This document shows positions 1-4,317 of a stretch of 6,171 bases of DNA, in pieces; the stretch's first letter is position 1; every line of letters starts with the position of its first letter. This DNA is from DATGFB01 sp032160545. Lineage in GTDB: Bacteria > Actinomycetota > Actinomycetes > Mycobacteriales > Jatrophihabitantaceae. The notes under the pieces were generated by a model. It ran no database searches and had not been told where the DNA came from. It was given only the letters and a program-made list of their open reading frames with translations. Made by a program: the position numbers and the translations under genes. The stretch covers positions 1 to 6,171 of the forward strand of contig JAVHVN010000197.1 of NCBI GenBank assembly GCA_032160545.1, written 5' to 3'.

Positions 1-29
1 ATGTCGTGCAGGTCCAGCTTCAGCTTCAT
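1..29 (-). CDS. Start of a probable Smr-domain protein (partial, cut by window edge)
   Basis: Only the first nine codons and two bases of the tenth are present, reading off the left edge: MKLKLDLHD followed by ATn (Ile or Met). A GAGGA sequence at 34-38 (on the minus strand) lies 4 nt before the ATG and makes a good ribosome binding site. The start lies 13 nt beyond the stop of the hypothetical gene at 43-681, so the two are probably co-transcribed. The peptide resembles, from memory, the N-terminus of short (about 80-90 residue) actinobacterial proteins with a C-terminal Smr/MutS2-like domain, a fold linked to nucleic-acid cleavage or binding. Nine residues cannot prove this. That a gene starts here is fairly secure from the start codon, binding site and spacing; the family name is an inference. 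Confidence 0.5.
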
Positions 30-42
30 CGGGTCCTCGGGG

Positions 43-681
43 TCAGCGCGGGTCGGGGCGGTCGATGTTCCAGTGCCGCGCCGGATTCGCGACCCAGGTG
101 CCGTCGGTCCGGGCCATCAGGCCGAACCGGCTGATCACGCGCTGGCCGCCCTCGATGTCGCCGTATAGCAGGTCGACAGTCATGATTCCCCGGCTCTCTA
201 TTGCGCGCCGGACCGGACTGAATTCCTCGCCATGCGGGTCCCGGAGCGCGCCCTGCCAGAAGCCGATGTCCCCTGCCGCCACGTAGATGTCGCGGGTAAG
301 CGCGTGGAAGTCCTCGAGCGCCGGATGCGGCACCGCGCTGGTGAGCTGTTCCGGGTGCACCACCCAGCCGTGCAGGATCGCGAGCCCGGTCCCGACGTTG
401 CGAAGCGACATCGCCAGGTAGATCGCCTCGTCGGTGACCTCTGCGCTTGCGCCGCTGCCCCCGACGTGGACCCAGTGCTGGTCGACGAATGTGATCTTCT
501 GCTCCGGATCCTGTGTCCGGGAGGCGAGCAGCAGCGGACGCACGCCTGCGAGCAGCGAGCGCTCCGCCGTCCGCGCGCTGCGGTTCGACGACTGCACGGC
601 GCTGTATGTCGCCAGGGCCAGGACGAACGTTCCGCCTGCGGTCGCGAATGAGGAGATCGTCGCCCAGTCGGCCATGACCAC
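43..681 (-). CDS. Conserved hypothetical protein with one N-terminal membrane helix
   Basis: A 212-residue protein of unknown function. Residues about 7-28 form a single hydrophobic helix (ISSFATAGGTFVLALATYSA). It is followed by a Ser/Asn/Arg-rich stretch (SSNRSARTAERS, 31-42) and then a soluble domain with an Asp-Pro-Glu-Gln-Lys turn and the segment LAMSLRNVGTGLAILHGW (89-106). The latter resembles an immunoglobulin-like beta strand pair, as in other anchored proteins with a 'LRNVG' core. There is no cleavable signal peptide and no catalytic motif that I can see. The GTG at 681 is preferred over the ATG at 675 because a GAGG (689-692, minus strand) is 7 nt from the GTG and 13 nt from the ATG. 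From memory this is a conserved actinobacterial hypothetical family. It is followed 13 nt later by the Smr-like gene and lies 162 nt downstream of the HxlR gene. Confidence is high that it is a gene; its function is unknown. Confidence 0.82.
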   Translation of the reverse strand: MVMADWATISSFATAGGTFVLALATYSAVQSSNRSARTAERSLLAGVRPLLLASRTQDPEQKITFVDQHWVHVGGSGASAEVTDEAIYLAMSLRNVGTGLAILHGWVVHPEQLTSAVPHPALEDFHALTRDIYVAAGDIGFWQGALRDPHGEEFSPVRRAIESRGIMTVDLLYGDIEGGQRVISRFGLMARTDGTWVANPARHWNIDRPDPR

Positions 682-751
682 ACGCTAGCCTCGCGGCTCT
701 GGTGCCCAGCATCCCTGAGCGGGCCGGGGGTCAGCGGTCGTGCGTTGTCCC

Positions 752-770
752 GTCGGCACGGCATGCCGGC
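752..770 (-). terminator. Possible weak hairpin terminator after the HxlR gene
   Basis: GTCGGCA (752-758) and TGCCGGC (764-770) can pair around a 5-nt loop with one imperfect pair, about 75 nt past the stop codon of the HxlR gene. A perfect 10-bp palindrome (759-768) lies inside the same stretch. There is no T tract after the stem on the minus strand. Actinobacterial terminators often lack one, but a stem this short also occurs by chance in GC-rich DNA. The rest of the 682-843 gap shows no clear gene or promoter. Confidence 0.2.
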
Positions 771-843
771 TTCATGACCCAGTACCGCGCTGGGGTGAGT
801 ATGGCTGTGCAGAGCGACCAGTGGCCGGCGTGGTGTGGAGTCC

Positions 844-1512
844 TCACCGACGGACCTCGGCGTGATCGGGCGTTGGGTCCTGCGCGACGGGCCGCAGACG
901 CTTGAGTAGGTTGCGCCGGCCGCGGGTGGATAACCCGAGTTGTCTGGCGTGTGTGAAATCGATCAGCCCGGTGAGCAGTCCGAGGACGGCGCGTGGGGGG
1001 CCGTCCAGGACGAGGTCGGGATTGTCGGCGCGCCCGACCTGGCTGTGGACGTCCCCGCCTCGCATCTCGATGACGGCTGACTCGCCGGCGGCGAGGAGTT
1101 GGATGACGGCGGGCGGGGCGTCGCGATCGGCGTCGGTGGTGAACCACGCCGGGGCGTAGGCGAGCCAGCGTGCCTGGAACGCGTCGTCGGGCCGTTCCTC
1201 GCTCATGTACCTCAGTCCCCAAAGCCCGAGTGCCTTCAGCACCGGCTGGAGTGCGAGGCCGTTCTCGGTCACGTTGTAGAGGACGGTGGCGACCGGCGGT
1301 GGCGCGTCCTCGCGCGCGACGAGCCCAGCATTTTCGAGTTCTTTGAGGCGGGTCGACAGGAGGTTGGTCGCTACGCCCGGTAGTCCGTTCTTCAGGTCGG
1401 TGAACCGGCATGGGCCTTGCAGCAGCAATTCGCGCACTATCAGCAGCGTCCAGCGGTCGCCCACGACGTCGAGGGCCCGAGCGATCGAGCAGTACTGGCC
1501 ATAGCTGCGCAT
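844..1512 (-). CDS. HxlR-family winged helix-turn-helix transcriptional regulator
   Basis: A 222-residue DNA-binding regulator. Residues 1-103 are a typical HxlR (DUF24) winged helix: the opening MRSYGQYCSIARAL with the conserved Cys8, then VGDRWTLLIVRELL (17-30), FTDLKNGLPGVATNLLSTRLKEL (37-59) holding the recognition helix, and the wing near 67-85 ending in YNVTENG. Many family members stop near residue 110-120. This one continues for about 110 residues in a region (about 123-205, including DLVLDGPPRAVLGLLTG) that resembles an SCP2-like lipid-binding fold, also seen on other actinobacterial HxlR proteins; that assignment is an inference. In some family members the N-terminal Cys senses thiol-reactive stress. 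The ATG at 1512 gives the family's normal N-terminus although its ribosome binding site is weak (a CGAG at best). It is divergent from the methyltransferase, so control of that gene and of itself is likely. Confidence 0.93.
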   Translation of the reverse strand: MRSYGQYCSIARALDVVGDRWTLLIVRELLLQGPCRFTDLKNGLPGVATNLLSTRLKELENAGLVAREDAPPPVATVLYNVTENGLALQPVLKALGLWGLRYMSEERPDDAFQARWLAYAPAWFTTDADRDAPPAVIQLLAAGESAVIEMRGGDVHSQVGRADNPDLVLDGPPRAVLGLLTGLIDFTHARQLGLSTRGRRNLLKRLRPVAQDPTPDHAEVRR

Positions 1513-1532
1513 ACGCCGACACTACTCGGGGA

Positions 1533-1578
1533 ACAGTTTAGTTTCCAAATCACTTGCTTGAGAAACTCTACCAACTGT
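1533..1578. promoter_or_regulatory. Nested inverted repeats, probable HxlR operator
   Basis: Two inverted repeats share nearly the same centre in the divergent region. The inner one is AGTTTC (1540-1545) with GAAACT (1562-1567). The outer one is ACAGTT (1533-1538) with AACTGT (1573-1578). The arms match perfectly over 6 bp each, and the centres differ by 2 bp. They cover both predicted -35 elements and the -10 of the HxlR gene. HxlR proteins bind as dimers to inverted repeats in such divergent regions, so this is the best candidate site for the regulator at 844-1512. Binding is an inference. Confidence 0.45.
1535..1564 (-). promoter_or_regulatory. Candidate promoter of the HxlR gene
   Basis: On the minus strand, TTCTCA (1564-1559) and TAAACT (1540-1535) are separated by 18 nt. 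TAAACT fits the TAnnnT form of an actinobacterial -10 element; the -35 match is only 4 of 6. Transcription would begin near 1528, giving a 5' leader of about 16 nt. The -35 overlaps that of the opposite promoter. Assigned by eye, so tentative. Confidence 0.35.
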
Positions 1579-1587
1579 GCGTAGTCT
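1558..1587 (+). promoter_or_regulatory. Candidate promoter for the leader ORF and methyltransferase
   Basis: TTGAGA (1558-1563, 5 of 6 matches to TTGACA) and TAGTCT (1582-1587, form TAnnnT) are separated by 18 nt. The -10 ends 7 nt before the ATG at 1595, so transcription could begin at or next to that ATG, giving a leaderless message. The -35 overlaps the right arm of the inner inverted repeat, so a bound regulator would block it. The sequence match is good, but there is no experimental evidence. Confidence 0.5.
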
Positions 1588-1594
1588 TCACCGC

Positions 1595-1651
1595 ATGATT
1601 CGCATGCCGTCGAAACCGCTCGCCAACGGCCGGACGGAGCTCGTGCGATGA
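1595..1651 (+). CDS. Possible 18-codon leader peptide coupled to the methyltransferase
   Basis: An ATG at 1595 opens an 18-codon frame (MIRMPSKPLANGRTELVR) that ends in TGA at 1649-1651. It overlaps the methyltransferase ATG (1648-1650) as ATGA, an arrangement typical of translational coupling. A second in-frame ATG is at 1604. No ribosome binding site precedes 1595, but the predicted -10 ends 7 nt upstream, as expected for a leaderless start, which is common in actinobacteria. The peptide has no runs of one amino acid that would suggest attenuation. The methyltransferase also has its own GGAG site at 1636-1639, so coupling is not required. A frame this short could be chance. Confidence 0.3.
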   Translation: MIRMPSKPLANGRTELVR

Positions 1652-2442
1652 CCTACGCAGAAGCTGCGGTCGACCAGACCATCAGCCGCCTCCTGAGCGA
1701 GCACCCCTGCCTCGATGCCTCGAGCGACGGAGCCCTCGACAACCTCGACCAGTTCCACATCGGCGGCGCCGACGCGGTCGACCTGCTCATCCCCACCCTC
1801 GCACTCGCCGACACAGACGTGGTCCTCGACATCGGCTCCGGCTTCGGCGGCCCAGCACGGCAAATAGCGCGCCGCACCGGCAACCGAGTCATCGGCATAG
1901 ACATCACTGCGGCCTACGTCGACGCCGCGCGTGACCTGACCGACAAGGCAAAGCTCAGCAACCTCGTCGAATTCGAAGCCGCCGACATCGCCACCTTCCA
2001 GCCCGAGACTCACTTCCAGGCCGCGATAACCATGCACGTCCAGATGAACGTGCAGGACAAGGTCAGCTGGTTCACACACATCGGTCGGCATCTGACCCCC
2101 GGCGCCCGCCTGGCCATCTGGGACGTCTGCCAACCGGCACGACACGAACTCGCCTGGCCGATGCCGTGGTCGCTCGACGGAAGCGACAGCTTCGTCGTCG
2201 ACGCCGAGTCCTTACGCACCGCGGTCGAGCAAGCCGGATTCAGCACCCTCGAATGGACCCAGCAGTCCACCTGGGTGCAGGCGTGGGTCGCCAAGACCAT
2301 GGGCGCCGGGCTACCCACCGGACCGGCACTCCCGATGCTCCTCGACGACGGCTACACCCGCGTCATCAACTACGCCACCGCGCTCACCAACGGCGCGCTC
2401 GAGGTCTGGCGCGGTTGCTTCACGAAGAACTCCACCAACTGA
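1648..2442 (+). CDS. Class I SAM-dependent methyltransferase
   Basis: A 264-residue soluble enzyme predicted to transfer a methyl group from S-adenosylmethionine to an unknown substrate. The Rossmann-fold motifs are clear: VVLDIGSGFGGPA (58-70, SAM-binding glycine loop), VIGIDIT (81-87, with Asp85 placed to bind the ribose), AADIATF (111-117) and AAITMHVQMNVQDK (125-138). LDQFHIGG (33-40) before the fold is a hallmark of a subgroup that includes glycine/sarcosine-type N-methyltransferases and many uncharacterised small-molecule enzymes, so the substrate cannot be read from the sequence. The length is normal. The ATG at 1648 is supported by GGAG at 1636-1639, 8 nt away. It is divergent from the HxlR gene, whose product probably controls it. 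It favours C-ending codons and has three ATA codons (rare in such genomes), unlike the ABC genes downstream; this is a weak hint of separate ancestry. Confidence 0.92.
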   Translation: MTYAEAAVDQTISRLLSEHPCLDASSDGALDNLDQFHIGGADAVDLLIPTLALADTDVVLDIGSGFGGPARQIARRTGNRVIGIDITAAYVDAARDLTDKAKLSNLVEFEAADIATFQPETHFQAAITMHVQMNVQDKVSWFTHIGRHLTPGARLAIWDVCQPARHELAWPMPWSLDGSDSFVVDAESLRTAVEQAGFSTLEWTQQSTWVQAWVAKTMGAGLPTGPALPMLLDDGYTRVINYATALTNGALEVWRGCFTKNSTN

Positions 2443-2580
2443 CCAGCGCAGCCCTGCGCAGCCGGCGCGAGGATGATCTTGTTTGCACCCGGGTGACACC
2501 ATGGGATCGCGTCGTGGCTGCCAGGGCGCGTGAGGCGGGTCGAGTGACCGAACTGGTGGCACAGCGGCGCGAGGAGGATC
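2443..2580 (+). other. Gap between methyltransferase and exporter genes, with short repeats and an RBS
   Basis: This 138-bp gap contains a small hairpin just after the methyltransferase stop (GCGCA 2446-2450 with TGCGC 2455-2459, 4-nt loop, no T tract) and a perfect 10-bp palindrome CACCCGGGTG (2486-2495). The 10-nt sequence GGCGCGAGGA occurs twice, at 2464-2473 and 2566-2575; the second copy runs into the strong AGGAGG ribosome binding site (2572-2577) of the exporter gene. I could not find a convincing -35/-10 pair. The exporter genes may therefore be read through from the methyltransferase or have their own unrecognised promoter. Confidence 0.4.
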
Positions 2581-4317
2581 ATGCTTGTCGGTCTGCTACG
2601 CCGCTTTCTGCAGCCCTACCGGCGTCCGTTGCTGGCGGTGGTCGGTCTGCAACTTGTGGGCACCATGGCGTCGCTGTACCTGCCGAGTCTCAACGCACGC
2701 ATCATCGACAGCGGGATTGCCCGCGGTGACACCGGCTTCATCCTTCGAACCGGTTGCTGGATGCTCGTGGTCAGCGTCGTACAGATCGCCTGCTCGGTCG
2801 TGGCGGTGTATTTCGGCGCTGGGGCGGCGATGGGGTTCGGCCGCGACGTCCGCGGCGCGGTCTTCAGGCGCGTCGGCGCATTCTCGGCTCGCGAGGTGTC
2901 GCGTTTCGGTGCGCCATCGCTGATCACGCGCAGCACCAACGACGTGCAGCAGGTCCAGATGCTGGTGGTGATGACCTGCACGATGATGATCGCCGCTCCG
3001 ATCATGTGCGTCGGCGGCATCGTCATGGCGCTTCGCGAGGACGTCGGACTCTCGTGGTTGATGGGCGTCAGCGTCCCGGTGCTGGCGATCTTGATCGGCC
3101 TGATCATCAGCCGGATGGTGCCGCAGTTCCGTCTCATGCAGACACGCATCGACTCGGTCAACCGCGTCCTGCGTGAGCAGCTGTCCGGGATTCGTGTCGT
3201 CCGGGCATTCGTGCGCGAGCCGGTCGAGACCGAACGGTTCGCTGCGGCGAACACCGACCTGACGACGACGGCGGTGCGGGCCGGACGGCTGATGGCGTTG
3301 ATGTTCCCAACAGTGATGCTCGTCGTGAACGTCTCGAGCGTGGGCGTCCTCTGGTTCGGTGCGGCGCGAATCGACTCCGGGCAGATGCAGATCGGTTCGC
3401 TGACGGCGTTTCTGACCTACCTCATGCAGATCCTGATGTCGGTCATGATGGCCACCTTCATGCTGATGATGGTTCCGCGCGCCGCGGTCTGTGCCGAACG
3501 CATCGAGGAGGTGCTGCAAACCGAGACTTCCGTGGTCATGCCGGCAGCACCGATCACCGACGTGGCTCGCAGTGGTCGCATCGAGTTCCGCGGCGTGGGG
3601 TTCGAGTATCCGGGCGCGGACGAGCCGGTGCTGCGGGATGTCTCGTTCGAGGTGTCGGCAGGGCAGACGACGGCGATCATCGGTAGCACGGGTACTGGCA
3701 AGTCCACGCTGGTGTCGATGATCCCGCGGTTGTTCGACGCGACCGAGGGCAGCGTCCTGGTCGACGGGGTGGACGTCCGAGATCTCGCTCCGGACGTGTT
3801 GTGGACGCGCATCGGGCTGGTGCCACAACGGCCGTACCTGTTCAGCGGGACGATCGCGAGCAACTTGCGATTCGGCAATCCGGACGCGACCGACGACGAC
3901 TTGTGGCAGGCGATCGAAATCGCTCAGGCCCGGGACTTCGTGTCGACGATGCCCGAGGCGTTACAGGCACCGGTTGCGCAGGGTGGCACGAACCTGTCCG
4001 GCGGCCAGCGTCAGCGGCTGGCCATCGCCCGTGCCCTGGTGCTGCGTCCTGACATCTACGTCTTCGACGAGTCGTTCTCGGCGCTCGACCTCGGTACCGA
4101 TGCTCGGCTGCGAGCCGCGCTGCGTCCGGTTACCCGTAACTGTGCTGTGGTCATCGTCGCTCAGCGGGTATCCACGATCGCCGGCGCCGACGAGATCGTC
4201 GTGCTCGAGTCCGGTTCGATAGTCGGGCTCGGCCGGCATGAGGACCTGCTGGCGAGTTGCCCGACGTACGCCGAGATCGTCGGTTCCCAACTGTCGGCGG
4301 ACGAGGCCGTGGCGTGA
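2581..4317 (+). CDS. ABC exporter half-transporter, subunit 1 (TM287/Rv1273c-like)
   Basis: A 578-residue fusion of a membrane domain and an ATPase, expected in the cytoplasmic membrane as half of a heterodimeric exporter. Six helices lie near 16-36, 59-80, 127-149, 157-177, 238-261 and 272-298; the last is unusually Met-rich. Coupling segments include FGAPSLITRSTNDV (109-122) and LSGIRVVRAF (201-210). ATPase motifs: A-loop Tyr343, Walker A GSTGTGKST (368-376), Q-loop Gln416, signature LSGGQRQR (472-479), Walker B VFDE with Asp496/Glu497, then SFSALD. The switch-loop His is replaced by Gln528 (VAQR), which marks the degenerate-site subunit of this class. Relatives I recall have Asp where Glu497 stands. 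The start is the first possible one after an in-frame stop (2545-2547) and has AGGAGG 3 nt upstream. The substrate is unknown; family labels of drug or lipid transport are not proof. Confidence 0.95.
   Translation: MLVGLLRRFLQPYRRPLLAVVGLQLVGTMASLYLPSLNARIIDSGIARGDTGFILRTGCWMLVVSVVQIACSVVAVYFGAGAAMGFGRDVRGAVFRRVGAFSAREVSRFGAPSLITRSTNDVQQVQMLVVMTCTMMIAAPIMCVGGIVMALREDVGLSWLMGVSVPVLAILIGLIISRMVPQFRLMQTRIDSVNRVLREQLSGIRVVRAFVREPVETERFAAANTDLTTTAVRAGRLMALMFPTVMLVVNVSSVGVLWFGAARIDSGQMQIGSLTAFLTYLMQILMSVMMATFMLMMVPRAAVCAERIEEVLQTETSVVMPAAPITDVARSGRIEFRGVGFEYPGADEPVLRDVSFEVSAGQTTAIIGSTGTGKSTLVSMIPRLFDATEGSVLVDGVDVRDLAPDVLWTRIGLVPQRPYLFSGTIASNLRFGNPDATDDDLWQAIEIAQARDFVSTMPEALQAPVAQGGTNLSGGQRQRLAIARALVLRPDIYVFDESFSALDLGTDARLRAALRPVTRNCAVVIVAQRVSTIAGADEIVVLESGSIVGLGRHEDLLASCPTYAEIVGSQLSADEAVA

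Noticed and set aside
26..712. Long Arg/Pro-rich open frame on the minus strand overlapping the hypothetical gene
   Set aside because: Its composition is dominated by Arg, Gly, Pro and Ala, the usual out-of-frame shadow in GC-rich DNA; the frame at 43-681 has a membrane helix, a plausible RBS and family resemblance.
759..768. Perfect 10-bp palindrome CGGCATGCCG
   Set aside because: No loop, no nearby promoter and no second copy in the window; short GC palindromes are expected by chance, so it is not called as an operator by itself.
731..1522. 263-codon minus-strand frame overlapping the HxlR gene
   Set aside because: Arg-rich shadow with no recognisable domain; the overlapping frame is an unmistakable HxlR protein.
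1588..2145. 185-codon frame antisense to the methyltransferase
   Set aside because: Rich in Val, Gly, Asp and Glu, the mirror of C-ending codons on the sense strand; no motif support.
2596..3828. 410-codon open frame antisense to the first ABC gene
   Set aside because: Extremely rich in His, Asp and Arg, as expected for the antisense of a membrane protein gene with G/C-biased third positions; no RBS or domain. Long antisense frames are common in such DNA.
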